From Doris montereyensis (lineage: Eukaryota; Mollusca; Gastropoda; Nudibranchia; Dorididae): a DNA stretch of 64,000 nt. Position 1 is the stretch's first letter. Every line of letters starts with the position of its first letter. Below, piece by piece: positions 49,688 to 62,927 of this stretch. The notes below the pieces were generated by a model. That model saw only the letters and a program-made list of their open reading frames with translations. It made no database searches and was not told the origin of the DNA. The stretch is from the NCBI GenBank assembly GCA_037039925.1, contig JAXRKP010000206.1:277501-341500 (forward strand), read 5' to 3'. A program made the translations under genes and the position numbers.

Positions 49688-50010
49688 AGGCGACTCGGTG
49701 GTCCAGAAGGCAGAGTGTCAGTCTCTCAAGCAAAAGGGCGTGGGTTCAGCCCGAGTGGTTAAAACATTTCTCGAGAGATTTCTTTTTTTTATAGCAACCC
49801 CCTTCCCCCCCCCCCCCACTCTCCACCCCATCTAGTTCAGGTAGATTGATCGACACCTAGTCCCATCGGAGACAGACGAAATTAAAAGGAGGTCCCAATG
49901 TGTTGATCACGCACAACACTTTTTGCACGTTAAAAATCCCTTGCCTGTTTACTCCCACCTTTAGATAGATGTGGACGTGACTGAACTCAAAATCAAAAGA
50001 CCAATGCGCA
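49688..50010 (+). repeat. SINE family B, copy
   Basis: 'gcgactcggtggtccagaag', 'gtcagtctctcaagcaaaag', a C-rich variable stretch, 'agtcccatcggagacagacg', 'ttgatcacgcacaacacttt' and a terminal 'actcaaaatcaaaag'. Confidence 0.8.
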
Positions 50011-50554
50011 ATAATATTTTACCCTGACCTACTTTTAGTAGCTCTGACCGGACATTTTCTTTTTGTTTCTTCCCTCACAATTATCAATAAATAGCCTACA
50101 AGACAATGTGAAAAAAAATCTATATACATAATATTAATCGACTTCACAGAAGGTAAATTTACATATTATCATTATTATAATGACATGCTTGAGTGGAGAC
50201 AGACATTGTCATCCTTTCTTTTCTTTTGTGTGTGTGTGTGTGTGTGCCTTTGTTTACGTTTAACCCAGTAAGCTTTAAGTCCATCCAATGGTATTCAAAT
50301 CTTCCTTCACATTAGCATAAAATTTGCTTATTATGGCTATTTCTATATTATCTATGGCAAGTCAGACGCAAAAAAAGGTATAGAGACAACTCATTGTATA
50401 GACTATAATTCTTTCATCGCCTACATAATGTACTTATGTGTACAGTGTAAGCTGTTTTTAGTGATTTGGTATGCAGTGGGGCAATCTTTAATTTATTTTT
50501 AAGCTGAATAATGATTGTTCTCATCTCTGTGGCACGCTCGTGCCCAATCTCCTC
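50011..50554. other. Unique AT-rich DNA with a GT run
   Basis: (GT)n of about nine units near 50227-50246. No gene seen. Confidence 0.45.
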
Positions 50555-50995
<441 letters not shown>

Positions 50996-52595
50996 ATAGT
51001 TGTATATATATAGTCAGATGGATAGTTGGATAAATAGATAGTCAGATGGATAGTTGGACAGATATATAGTCAGTTGGATAGTTGAATAAATAGATAATCA
51101 GATGGATAGTTGGATAGATAGATAGTCAGATGCATAGTTGGAATATATATATATATATATAATCAGATGGATAGTTGGATAGATAGATATCAGTTGGATA
51201 GTTGGATAGATAGATAGCCAGATGGATAGTTGGATAAATAGATAATCAGATGGATGGTTGATAGATATATAGTCAGATGGATATTTCGATAGATAGATAG
51301 TCAGAAGGATAGTTGGATAAATAGATAATCAGATGGATAGTTAGATAGATAGATAGTCAGATGGATAGTTGGATATATAGATAGTCAGATGGATAGTTAG
51401 ATAGATAGATAGTCAGATGGATAGTTGGATAAATAGATAATCAGATGGATAGTTGGATAGATAGATAGGCAGATGGATAGTTGGATAAATAGATAATCAG
51501 ATGGATAGTTGGATAGATAGATAGTCAGATGGATAGTTGGATAAATATATAGTCAGATGGATAGTTGGACAGATATATAGTGGATGGATAGTTGGATAGA
51601 TATACAGTCAAATGGATAGTTGGATAGATATAGAGTTAGGTGGATGGTTGGAAAGGTCAATAGTAGATGGATAGTTGGATATATAGATAGCCAGATGGAG
51701 TTAGTTGCCCCGTTGATGGATGTTGGATAAATAGATAGTCTCTCTAGGTGGATGTCCATTGGAAAGATCTATAGTCAGATGGATAGTTGATATATAGATA
51801 GTCAGATGGAAAGTTGGATATATAGATAGCCAGATGGATAGTTGGGATAAATAGATAGTCAGATGGATAGGGGATAGATAGATAGTCAGATGGATAGTTG
51901 GATAGATAGATAATCAGATGGATAGTGGGATATAGGTAGTTTGAGATAGACCCTGGATAAATAGATAGTCAGATGGATAGTTGGATAGATAGATAGTCAG
52001 ATGGATAGTTGATAGATAGATAGTCAGATGGATAGTTGGATAGATAGATCCCCGGATGGATATGGGATAGATAGACAGTGATGGATATTGGATAGATATA
52101 GCTTAGGTCAACGGATAGTCAGATGGATAAATATTAGTCAGATGGACTAGTTGGATAGATAGATAGTCAGATGGAATGGGATAGATAGATAGTCAGATGG
52201 ATGTGGGATAGATAGATAACAGATGGATAGATAGATAGTCAGATGGATAGTGGGATAGATAGATAGTTAGATGGATTTGGGATAGATAGTCAGATGGATA
52301 GTTTGATAAATAGATATTCAGATGGATAGTGGGATATATAGATACTCAGATGGATAGTTGGATATATAGATAGTCAGATGGATAGGGGGATAGATAGGTG
52401 GATAGTCAGATGGATACCCCAGCCGTTATATAGATATTCAGATGGATAGTTGGATATATAGATCACGATGGATAGTTGGATATATAGATACCTCTAGATG
52501 GATAGTTGGACATATAGATAGTCAGATGGATAGTTGGACAGATGTAGAGTTAGGTGGATGGTTGTAAAGGTCTATAGTCAGATGGATATTGCCAG
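50996..52595. repeat. GATA-type minisatellite, left arm
   Basis: The unit is about 28 bases: 'gatagttggatagatagata' plus 'gtcagatg'. A second unit type with 'aggtggatggttg(g/t)aaagg' appears near 51640 and 52550. Parts of the array contain odd short insertions (for example 'ccccggatgg' and 'accccagccgttat') that look like consensus noise. Confidence 0.9.
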
Positions 52596-52599
52596 CTTG

Positions 52600-53400
52600 A
52601 CTACACCTTTCAACAATTCATCTAATTTTCTATCTATCTAACTGACTTTATCCCTTTCCAATCATTCACCTAACTGTCTATCTGTCCAACTGACTATACA
52701 CATTTCCAAACATTCATCTAACTGTCTATCTGTCCAACTGACTATACACCTTTTTAACCATTCATCTAACTGTCTATCTGTCCAACTGACTATACACCTT
52801 TCCAATCATTCATCTAACTGTCTATCTGTCCAACTGACTATACACATTTCCAACCATTCATCTAACTATCTATCTGTCCAACTGACTATACACCTTTCCA
52901 ACCATTCATCTAACTATCTATCTGTCCAACTGACTATACACCTTTCCAACCATTCACCTAACTGTCTATCTGTCCAACTGACTATACACATTTCCAACCA
53001 TTCACCTAACTATCTATATGTCCAACTGACTATACACCTTTCCAACCATTCATCTAACTGTCTATCTGTCCAACTGACTATACACCTTTCCAACCATTCA
53101 TCTAACTATCTATCTGTCCAACTGACTATACACCTTTCCAACCATTCATCTAACTATCTATCTGTCCAACTGACTATACACCTTTCCAACCATTCACCTA
53201 ACTGTCTACCTGTCCAACTGACTATACACATTTCCAACCATTCATCTAACTGTCTACCTGTCCAACTGACTATACACATTTCCAACCATTCATCTAACTG
53301 TCTACCTGTCCAACTGACTATACACATTTCCAACCATTCATCTAACTGTCTATCTGTCCAACTGACTATACACATTTCCAACCATTCATAACTATACATT
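52600..53400. repeat. 48-bp minisatellite, right arm in opposite orientation
   Basis: The unit is 'ccaactgactatacaccttt' 'ccaaccattcatctaactg' 'tctatctgt', about 16 copies. It is the reverse complement of the minor unit type of the left arm ('ggatggttggaaagg'). Confidence 0.92.
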
Positions 53401-54345
53401 TATCCAAACATCGATCGATTCAAGTATCTATCCATCCAAACATCCATCTACATATCTATCCAACTGTCCATCTGAATATCTATCTATCCAACTATCCATC
53501 TGACTATATATATATTCAACTATCCATCTAACTATATATATATATATATCCAACTATCCATCTGACTATATATCTATCCAACTATCCATCTGATTATCAA
53601 TCTATTCAACTATCCATCTGACTATATATCTATTCAACTATCGATCTGATTATACATCTATCCAACCTTCCATCTAACTATACAATTATAATCCAATCTT
53701 ACATCTAACTATACAATTATAATCCAATCTTACACTAACTATACATTATTATCCAAACATACAATTATAATCCAATCTTACATCTAACTATACAATTTTA
53801 ATCTTACATCTAACTATACAATTATAATCCAACTTACAATTATAATCTTAACATCAAACATCGCTTTAATCACGTTCAACATACAATTATCCAAACATCG
53901 ATTTAACTATCTATATAATCCAACCTTACATCTAACTATACAATTATCCAAACATCGATTTAACTATCTATCTATCCAACCTTACATCTAACTATACAAT
54001 TATCCAAACATCGATTTAACTATCTATCTATCCAACCTTACATCTAACTATACAATTATCCAAACATCGATTTAACTATCTATCTATTCAACCTTACATC
54101 TAACTATACAATTATCCAAACATCGATTTAACTATCTATCTATCCAACCTTACATCTAACTATACAATTATCCAAACATTGATTTAACTATCTATCTATC
54201 TATCTAACTATACAATTATCCAAACATTGATTTAACTATATATCTATCAACCTTACATCTAACTATACAATTATCCAAACGTCGATATACTTTTCCAAAA
54301 TGCATCTGACTATACACTTTTCCAACCATCCATCTAACTATCTAT
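53401..54345. repeat. Further CTAT-type minisatellites
   Basis: 53440-53660 carries 'ctatccatctgactatatat' units, the reverse complement of the left-arm main unit. 53690-54290 carries about eight units of 'caaccttacatctaactata' 'caattatccaaacatcgatt' 'taactatctatctatc'. Confidence 0.9.
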
Positions 54346-54784
54346 CTATATAATATGTAAAACTGTACATCTCAAACTTTGACCGCTCAAAACTCAGGAA
54401 TCACTTCACCCACAGCGTCCATATTTCGCATGTAAATTTCAAATAGCCTGTTTTAGGTTGTTAGCGAAGAAACTCCTGGGTCAAATCAGTATTTCAATTG
54501 ATTGGCAAAAGATTGTTTTGCCTGCGATCCACGAAACTTTGTATCGTTATTGTTACTTATTCCTTCACTTCTGGCCATTAGATATGCAATGAAAAGCCCG
54601 CCTTACCTAAATATCGAATACTGTACCGGTACTTGATGTCACCCTGCACCCAATAACCTATTCTATAGTTCATCGTTGAAACAAAAAGAACGTGGTAACA
54701 GAGTAATCATAATCATCATTGTCTACGAGCATTTTTGTCTATCTACATAACTGTACAACCCGACATTGCTCTTCTTTGATCGGA
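54346..54784. other. Unique DNA, nothing recognised
   Basis: No coding segment, RNA gene or repeat was supported. Confidence 0.4.
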
Positions 54785-55080
54785 GATACCGTGGTCAAGA
54801 GGTATGGTACCTGCCTTTCAATCAAAAGGCCAATGAGTTCGTGCCGACCGGCTAAAACATTTTCTCGACTTTTTCGGGTAAAGCACATGCCCCGACCCCT
54901 CCCCCTCCCCTTCCCTGGTCCACCTAATTCCTTCGAGCCTTATGTTTAAAAAAGGAGGTCCTGTGTGCAGATCCCAACCCTATGTGCACGTTTAAGAACC
55001 ATTGCTCACAAGGCAGTCATTGCAAATTTTAAAATACCGGATGTAAACTTAGCTGTGAATGTGAGTAAAGTTAAACGAAA
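54785..55080 (+). repeat. SINE family B, copy
   Basis: The head 'ccgtggtcaagaggtatggt', 'cctttcaatcaaaaggcc' and 'tgagttcgtgccgaccg' is tRNA-like. The body has 'tccctggtccacctaattcc', 'aaaggaggtcctgtgtgcag' and 'tagctgtgaatgtgagtaaa'. The 'catcggagac' block is missing. Confidence 0.75.
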
Positions 55081-55289
55081 CAAAACCTTCGTCCACATCC
55101 TGGTATACATGTAATATACTCCTTCTTATAAAACAATGTAGTTCCGCCTTAATGGTGTCAATGCGAATGTTGATCTACATGTATTTCCATATCGTAGAGT
55201 AATATCATACTATGACACTTGACTGACATTTCACATTTCTTAAATGTCCTTGTAGTCTTTTCTTCTCTATCCATCTGGGGGGGGGGGGG

Positions 55290-55640
55290 GTGGGGGGGGG
55301 AACCGGTAGTCCAAAAGGCAAGGTGTCGGACTCTCAACCCAACGGCCTTGACATGGGTTCAAGCCCCCGCGAGCAGTCGAAACATTTTCTAGAGTGTTTT
55401 TGAGTACAATCTACCCCCATCCTCCCTCCTCCTGATGCAGGTAGGTGGACCGACATCTAGTCCCATCGGAGACTGACGATGAAAAAAGAGGTCCCGCGTG
55501 CAGATCACATCACTATGTGCATGTTAAAGATTCTTTTGGTTGTTTACAGGGCAGTCTGGGCAAAATTAGAAATCCTACCAAATACATCGATATCACTTTA
55601 GTTGTGGATGTCGGTGAATCAAATCAAATCAAACTATCCA
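55290..55640 (+). repeat. SINE family B, near-complete copy
   Basis: 'aaccggtagtccaaaaggca', 'gtcggactctcaacccaacg', 'gatgcaggtaggtggaccga', 'tagtcccatcggagactgac', 'tttagttgtggatgtcggtg' and an 'aatcaaatcaaatcaaac' tail. Confidence 0.85.
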
Positions 55641-55654
55641 TCTATCGACCTATT

Positions 55655-55728
55655 ATGTATGTATGTATGTGTATGCTCATGGCGTATATATGATGATTAT
55701 ATGTATGTACGATATATATATGTATATA

Positions 55729-55761
<33 letters not shown>

Positions 55762-55800
55762 TGTGTATATATATATATAATATATGTATGTATGTATATT
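55655..55800. repeat. (TATG)n and (TA)n microsatellites
   Basis: TATG units followed by a TA array with GTA interruptions, immediately after the SINE-B tail. Confidence 0.93.
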
Positions 55801-56035
55801 TAGTGCCGTGCGCTCGGGCACCGAAAGGTGTCGAGCTTGGCATTCAAAATTCTTTAGAGAAAGGAATATTAGACTATTGTCGGGTTTCACGCTCGAGGCA
55901 ACAGGAGTTGTCCAAGTGATCAACTATGATAAGTTTTCTTGGCCAAGGGAAAAAAGCAACAAATGTCTGAAGTGGGGCTCGATTCCAGTACATCCGGATC
56001 ACAGTGCAATACCTGTAACCACTCGGCCATATCTT
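55800..56035 (-). repeat. SINE family D (tRNA-Leu/Ser-like head)
   Basis: On minus the head reads ATGGCCGAGTGGTTACAGG (A-box form as in Leu/Ser tRNAs) and CTGGAATCGAGCCCCACTTC (B-box form), followed by 'ctttttt' and a unique body. No full cloverleaf with a proper acceptor stem is present, so I treat it as a SINE rather than a tRNA gene. Only one copy occurs in this window. Confidence 0.55.
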
Positions 56036-56109
56036 TTTCTCTATATGTTTTTAATCTACGACAGTCTATCTATATGTCTATTTAATCATATATCTACATA
56101 TATCTAGTA

Positions 56110-56440
56110 GGCTATCAATTAATCAATATGTCTTTCTTTCTATCAATCTATTTATCAATCTATTCATCTATAAATCAATCTATTTATCAATCTATTCATC
56201 TATAAATCAATCTATTTATCAATCTATTCATCTATAAATCAATCTATTTATCAATCTATTCATCTATAAATCAATCTATTTATCAATCTATTCATCTATA
56301 AATCAATCTATTTATCAATCTATTCATCTATAAATCAATCTATTCATCTATAAATCAATCTATTCATCTATAAATCAATCTATTCATCTATAAATCAATC
56401 TATTCATCTATGAATCAATCTATTCACCTATAAATCAATC
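56110..56440. repeat. 32-bp minisatellite, about ten units
   Basis: The unit is 'tctatttatcaatctattca' plus 'tctataaatcaa'. The right side uses a shortened unit lacking 'tttatcaatctat'. Confidence 0.93.
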
Positions 56441-56716
56441 TATAATATTAAATACACCTATGTGATGCTGGTGAGGATGAGAAACGTCAGAGGATTTCAG
56501 GACAAACGATCATGTGTAGGAGATGAGAGTGGCACACTCCATACTGTGATGGCTCACCAAGCTCAGGACAAATTATTCTAATAGACCCAATTCCAAGACA
56601 AATCGTTGGTGGTTGGTAACATATTTAATAATGCATTCATTCATCCAAAATATTCCCTCAATCGGAGGTACACCTAGTGTAGTAGTGGACGTAGACATGA
56701 CTAGGCCTACATAATG

Positions 56717-56750
<34 letters not shown>

Positions 56751-57172
56751 AAATGCAACGGTCTCTCACTTTCTCTCTGGCCCAGCCCGCCTTAGGGGCT
56801 CCCGCGAATTCTTGGTGGACGTCTCTTTCAAGTCTCTTCCAATTCCTTTTCTATGCTCTCATCCCTCTCAAATCGCCCTGGCGACCTCTTATATAGGCAA
56901 CGCGCGGACGTCTCAGAAAGCTTCTACGTCACGCACCGGCCAACACTATCCATATTTCAACTGAGAGAGAGAGGCCAGTCGTGACATAACATTAATACAA
57001 TAAATACAGCATGGTCCAACATTATGCGATGTACACCAGTGTATGGGGACAACATGGGCTATATTCTGACAAAGATTCAATTTCTAACTTGCTTTAATTT
57101 CCACATAAAATAGATTTAAGGATGTCCATACAATATTATTTGGGTCTGTGGCTGTGGGTCTGGGGGATGGGT

Positions 57173-57203
<31 letters not shown>

Positions 57204-57395
57204 ACAGGTCTACCCATTCGTCGGAGGCGCCCTGTTACACAGACAAGAAAACAACCCGTGAACTTGTGGAATTGATGATATCATCTATTGATATTATCAA
57301 TTAAATGATTTTAAACCTTTGACCTCTTTTAGTATACGGTGGTACTCCTGATAAAGACATAGGTCTAGTGTACAGCTAGATATGTGTATTCATGT
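56441..57395. other. Unique DNA with short TAA and CA runs
   Basis: (TAA)n at 56715-56750 and (CA)n at 57172-57200. The GC-richer stretch at 56760-56960 ends with 'cttatataggcaacgcgcgg' and might be promoter- or LTR-like, but no partner was found. This lies inside what would be intron 1 of the saposin-domain gene if that gene extends leftward. Confidence 0.35.
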
Positions 57396-57399
57396 CACA

Positions 57400-57582
57400 C
57401 ACACATACATACCTACATACATACATACATACATACACACATACATACACACACATGCACCTAGTGTAACATACTAGACCTACATGCATACATACATACA
57501 TAACATATATATATAGTATAACTTATATACTACACATACATACATACGTACATATATATGCGCCTAGAGACATACATTATAT

Positions 57583-57632
<50 letters not shown>

Positions 57633-57653
57633 CACATACACACATATATATAT

Positions 57654-57698
<45 letters not shown>

Positions 57699-57735
57699 AT
57701 ATATATATATATACATACATACATAACATAATACA
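57400..57735. repeat. (TACA)n and (TA)n microsatellites
   Basis: ACAT/TACA units followed by two TA arrays (57585-57625 and 57655-57712). Confidence 0.95.
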
Positions 57736-57767
57736 TACATACACCTAGTGTAGCATACTTCACATAC

Positions 57768-58035
57768 CTTGAATTGCTCGATTATCATGCGACAAATTCG
57801 CGCATCGTTTATCTTGAATTCGATGCACAATTCGATGGTCTTGTCAACAAGCAGATTGTAGTCGGCGGAGTTGTTGGCAATTTCTTGAAGTTCACTCACC
57901 ATGATTTTACAAACTTTGCAAGTTATCTTCTCAATCCAGCCATCAACGTTATTTCGCAGCTTGGTGGTAACCTTTCAAATTTTCCCATGTGCAGAGCACC
58001 ATTATCACCATCCCAATATAAGGAAGAGTCAGCAT
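57768..58035 (-). CDS. First coding exon: signal peptide + start of saposin-B domain, acid sphingomyelinase-like
   Basis: On minus, ATG at 58033-58035 opens MLTLPYIGMVIMVLCTWENL, a plausible secretory leader. It continues to YHQAA and, after one base is dropped from the AAA at 57952-57954, NNVDGWIEKITCKVCKIMVS. ELQEIANNSADYNLLVDKTI and ELCIEFKINDARICRMIIEQ follow, ending FK at a GTATGT donor (57762-57767). The C-x2-C pair, then 'LC' and 'RIC' with 'IIEQF', fits the saposin-B domain of lysosomal/secreted sphingomyelin phosphodiesterases. Those enzymes cleave sphingomyelin to ceramide and phosphocholine, and the saposin part presents lipid to a downstream metallophosphoesterase domain. The remaining cysteines and the catalytic domain would be on later exons to the left and are not seen in the repeats there. 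Other saposin-domain proteins remain possible. Confidence 0.65.
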
Positions 58036-59365
58036 GGTTACGTGCCTCTCTCGATAAGGCATTGGTCCATATTTAACTGGTTTTCCTTTGTCTTTTCCCC
58101 TGGCGAATAAAGAGGATTCCCATCGTCAGATATAACCTCCGAATGGGACGAAATCAAATTATTGAACTTTTCCGCTCTTTATTATGACGACGGCAGAGGC
58201 ATAGTTCACAGCACCACACGGTCAGAAAAATCAAAATTGCAATTTTCATCTTTCCTTTTCTTTGTGTCACACAGCGTGTGAACGATTTTCCAACTTTGAA
58301 AACGATTATTTATTCACAGTTTCACGGGCAATGTTAGGCTACTTCCGAGATGACTGATAATACAATGTATAGATCAAACGGTCTTGAGTAACACGAGTGA
58401 ATGCATGCGGTTGATTGAAGAGGCTCAACGCAACTAACTAGATTAAGGATGTGATCTAGGTTTAGCTCTCTACTGACGAAACTAGGTCCGAAAACACACG
58501 AACGCGTATCGCGTATCACCCCAGACCAAAGTCCGAGGCCTATCGCCACCGACACTGACAAATAAATCCTGGTCTCGTGACGTATTTACAGGAAATCGAA
58601 CGGTAAATTAACCATAATACCGGTATACTAATTAATGTTAATGTCTGCTTTCATTTATGACTCTCACTTTCTGCGCTGCCCTATCTAGATCTATATAGAT
58701 CTAAATCTAAATCTAGGACGTTACACATCCTTCACGAACATATTAATTTACAACCCCTTACGGCACTGATGAATTTAAATATTATCATTATGCTTAAGTC
58801 TAGTTCACGCGTCGCAAACGATAAAATTAGGAATGGATGATGTGCCAAAGGACGCATGTGATTATCCTCACAAGATAACACGACACTGATTCCGTACCAC
58901 GAGATGGATATAAATTAAATAGAGGATACATTACTTGAACTCACGATTAACGTGACAAACTTATAAATAATTAAGTACACGTAGTTATTTCAATTTGAAG
59001 CACATCAAGACGACATGTCATTAAGTTCTATTTTTCTTTTATTGCATCTGACCATTGGGCTTATTGAATAGACTATTTATTTATTTTTTGCCTTCGTGTA
59101 GTTATATATTTAAAACCTTTATTTAAGAAGTTAATAGGAGCAGGCAATGGAGTACAACATTTTACAGGCTATGCAAATCTTCACTAGCAATAAAGTTGTG
59201 CCCTGAAACTGTAAGAAGAAGAATAATTTGTATGTAAGGTATCTTTTTTTTATCTCTGATAATGTGTTTTTCCATTTCATAAAAGATCTAGAATAAATCA
59301 TAACATTCTCTATTACCAGTGTGTTTTGTTGGGTTATTTGAGTATAATATAACACATCTCATCTA
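58036..59365. other. 5' flank of the saposin-domain gene; no other gene seen
   Basis: Unique, with more CpG than the surroundings between 58200 and 58560. It should include the promoter and 5' untranslated region of the minus-strand gene, but I cannot place a TATA box or start site. No long frame resembles a protein family. Confidence 0.4.
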
Positions 59366-59369
59366 ATTA

Positions 59370-59444
59370 TCCTATCAATCTATCTACATGTCTATCTATC
59401 TATCTCTATCTATATATATATATATCTATCTATCTCTATCTGTA

Positions 59445-59477
<33 letters not shown>

Positions 59478-60260
59478 AATATCTAAATCTATCTACAGTA
59501 CAAATCTGACTATTTATCTTAGTACCTATGAACCTTTCTATTTGGCTGTTTATCAATATATGTCTTTTTCTGTCTGTCTATCAATCACTCAACCAACCAA
59601 TCAATCAATAAAACGGTATAGCTATCTATCAATCCATTTATTAAATCTATCAATCAATCAATCTATCTATCTATCTCTCTCGATCTGTCTATCTATCTAC
59701 TTATCAATCAATCTATCTGTCTATTTATATATCCATTCATCTGTCTGTCTATCAATCTATCTATATATTCTTCTATCTATTTATCAATCAATCTATATAT
59801 TTATCTATACTATTTGTCAATCAACATATATATATATGTCTATGTATCTATTTATTCATCTACCAGTCTATCAATCTATGTATATATTCATCTATCAATA
59901 TATCTATCTATCTTACAATCTATCAATATATCTATCTATCTTACAATCTATCAATCAATCGATAATATCTATAAATCTATTCTGTCGGTTAGCAATCAAT
60001 CAATTAATCCATCTATTTATATATATCCATCTGTTTATCTATCTATCTATCAATCAATCTATCTATCTACCTGTCTATCTATCTATGTATCTATTCATCT
60101 ATATATATATTATTTTTTTTATATGTATCCATTTATTTATCTATTTATCTATCTACCTATCTATATATGTATATTTATATCATTTATCTATCTATCTATA
60201 TATTTATCTATCTATTTATCTATCTATTTATCTATCTATCTATATATCTCACTATTTATG
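59370..60260. repeat. CTAT/ATCA/TATA microsatellite complex
   Basis: Irregular mixture of CTAT, CAAT and TA units over about 900 bases. The 241- and 155-codon Ser-Ile-Tyr frames are repeat artefacts. Confidence 0.93.
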
Positions 60261-60569
60261 TTCATAATAGCTTTGACGTAACTTCACTTTTTATGTATGC
60301 ATGTGTACACAGGTCATTATAAGTTTGGACTGCTAATTTATTGCCAACTGTATAATATTATGATCTTATGTAAGGATCAATATATTGGTCCCCATGTGAT
60401 CTATATTAATATTATGCATGTTGAATGCCTCGTTGGTTGGTTGGTTTAAGCCCTGTGCATCATAGCTGATGATCTCAGGATTGGGTGCTATCTATTATCC
60501 ATCAGCTTTAGGGATCATCAACCACTTTTAGAAGTGAAAGCCTTTAGTAAGTTTATTATGGATATGACT

Positions 60570-60722
60570 TTCTCTCTCCTCTCTGTCTGTCTCTCTGTCT
60601 GTCTCTCTCTCTATCTCTTTGTCTGTGTGACTGTTTTCTCTCTTTGTCTCTCTGTCTGTCTGTCTGTCTGTCTGTCTGACTGTCTCTTTCTCTCTGTCTA
60701 TCTGTCTATCTCTCTCTCTTTA
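60570..60722. repeat. (CTGT)n/(CT)n microsatellite
   Basis: TCTG and TC units with several interruptions. Confidence 0.92.
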
Positions 60723-62002
60723 TGAGATCCTGATTGCCTACGAGTTCCATCGTCTTCATATATCATTGAAATTCAGGCTACGATGTTCAATGGGAAGAAC
60801 AGAAGGAAGATGAATTATGTAAGCAAGATATATTAGTGTGATATAAATAGATTTTTTTACCATTCGTAGATGTGCATTCTGTCTTTTTGTATCTTTTATA
60901 CACATTCTGCTGTACCGGTATATTTTTAATTTTTAAAAATAAAGACAAATCATAGAGTGTAATTGATCAAGAATGATTTTTAATATTGATTCATTATTTA
61001 CAACCAGCCAATATTCATCTCATCATGTAAGTAAATCTAGCAGTTTTTGTTAACTGATGACATTCATATGTTGTTTTTTATATCCTTTTGGTTTTGAAAA
61101 TAAAATAAAATAAAAGATAAGAAGATATATTTCTTCATAAAAACTTTCTTAAATTTGCTAATTCATCAAATTTGTTCACAGTGTAGTGAAGAGTGTAGTA
61201 CAAGGAGATCTATTGCATTGAATACATTAATTTCATGTCAACAACAAGCGTGAAACAAACATACACAAATTGAAGTAAACATCAGCTCTGTGTTTGAATC
61301 GTGCCCAATACAACATTTTTCACCTATTGTTTATTATGAGGACATTTTATCACTTTTTTAAAGTATGCTTTATACAAAACCAATATAATAAATTCCACAT
61401 TATTTTTGCCTTTTATCTGCCAATAAACAGCTAAGCAAACAAAAGAGAACAAAGAATGAATATATTAAGTCAAATACTCAGGGGATACAGAATTCTGTGT
61501 CTGTGATTTTGGGAGGTGGCATAACTCGTTTCCTTTCTGATGCAAAATTTGATGAAGTATTTGATGTGTGACAGGACACAGATCATATAGAAATTCTTTG
61601 AGATACTTTTCAGCTTATAAAAATTGTTTTATTGATTTGTTTTCAATGCCCAGAAAATTTGTTTCGTCATGTTTAAAGATTATAAGTTTTCACTACACTC
61701 TCATTCATCTCATTTTAACTCTAACTTCCTCATTCTAAAACTTTCTTTAGGGCATAAAAAGCACTTAGTTTTCGATGAAAAGTATGCCTAAAAATAGAAA
61801 GTGATCTAATCTATTTTGAACAGTGACCATTTAAAGTACTCTAGTCATTTAATGCTCACCAGGAACGTGTAGTAAAACAATTACTTGTCATAACTCATAA
61901 ACCTCCTCCACCCATCACATGTTTATGAATTCTATCACCCTATTTTAAATAAAACCATGTCGTGATTGAAAGACCTCCGCCCATAATATTACTTCTATTA
62001 AA
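60723..62002. other. AT-rich 3' flank of the tektin gene
   Basis: No gene was recognised. AATAAA-type signals for the minus-strand tektin (TTTATT on plus) occur in AT-rich DNA left of 62003, but none can be singled out. Confidence 0.4.
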
Positions 62003-62381
<379 letters not shown>

Positions 62382-62843
62382 CTAAGAAGAAAAACAGAAA
62401 AGGAAATGAAGAGTGTAAACCATCGTGTGCAATAAAGTTATCTTCACATCTCACACCCTCCTTTTCCAGCCTATTTTCATCCTCATGAAATGCACACATA
62501 AACACACACATACAAAACTCTTTAATTAAGTTATATTCTTTAAAATGGTAATTTTCATGAAAGCAAATATTTCTGAGCTGCTTCCCTTAAAAGAATAAGC
62601 TTTGCCTCACAAAATGATGCTCAAATACAAATAGTTATTTCAATAATTTTAAACTACATCTGGTTTAGGATATAAAAGCAGGTCTACTGAGCAAAAGCAG
62701 ATTATAAAGTAACACATTATGTTGGCTGTAAGAGAACAAAGATAAAAGACAACAACAAAAAACGAAACAATTTTTTTTTATTAGAACATAGATAATAACA
62801 CATTGACACAAATGATCCTTTAAATGTAAAACAATTGTTGTAC
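62382..62843 (-). other. Tektin intron
   Basis: Bounded by a GTACAA donor (at 62843 on minus) and an AG acceptor at 62382-62383, both in phase 0. No coding segment inside. Confidence 0.75.
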
Positions 62844-62927
62844 CTTGTTCAAATTGTCTTCCAGCTTGCCTTTGGCATCTTTGCACTCCCAGATGCGGTT
62901 GGCAAAGGACACATTGGTATCATCAAC
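62844..62927 (-). CDS. Tektin (tektin-1-like), penultimate exon
   Basis: 84 bases between TAACTTTTCAG and a GTACAA donor, encoding VDDTNVSFANRIWECKDAKG and KLEDNLNK in phase 0 at both ends. It joins in frame to the terminal exon ([14 protein letters not shown]). 'N.SF..RI.E..DAK.KLE..L' is the conserved coiled-coil segment before the last tektin repeat. Earlier exons are not visible in the remaining 1 kb and must lie beyond the right edge of the window. Confidence 0.85.

Noticed and set aside
56760..56960. LTR or promoter with TATATAGG
   Set aside because: No second LTR, primer-binding site or retroviral-type coding region is nearby; a TATA-like word alone is not enough.
59542..60281. 241- and 155-codon Ser-Ile-Tyr-rich frames
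   Set aside because: Translations of CTAT/ATCA microsatellite sequence; no domain, start context or splice sites.
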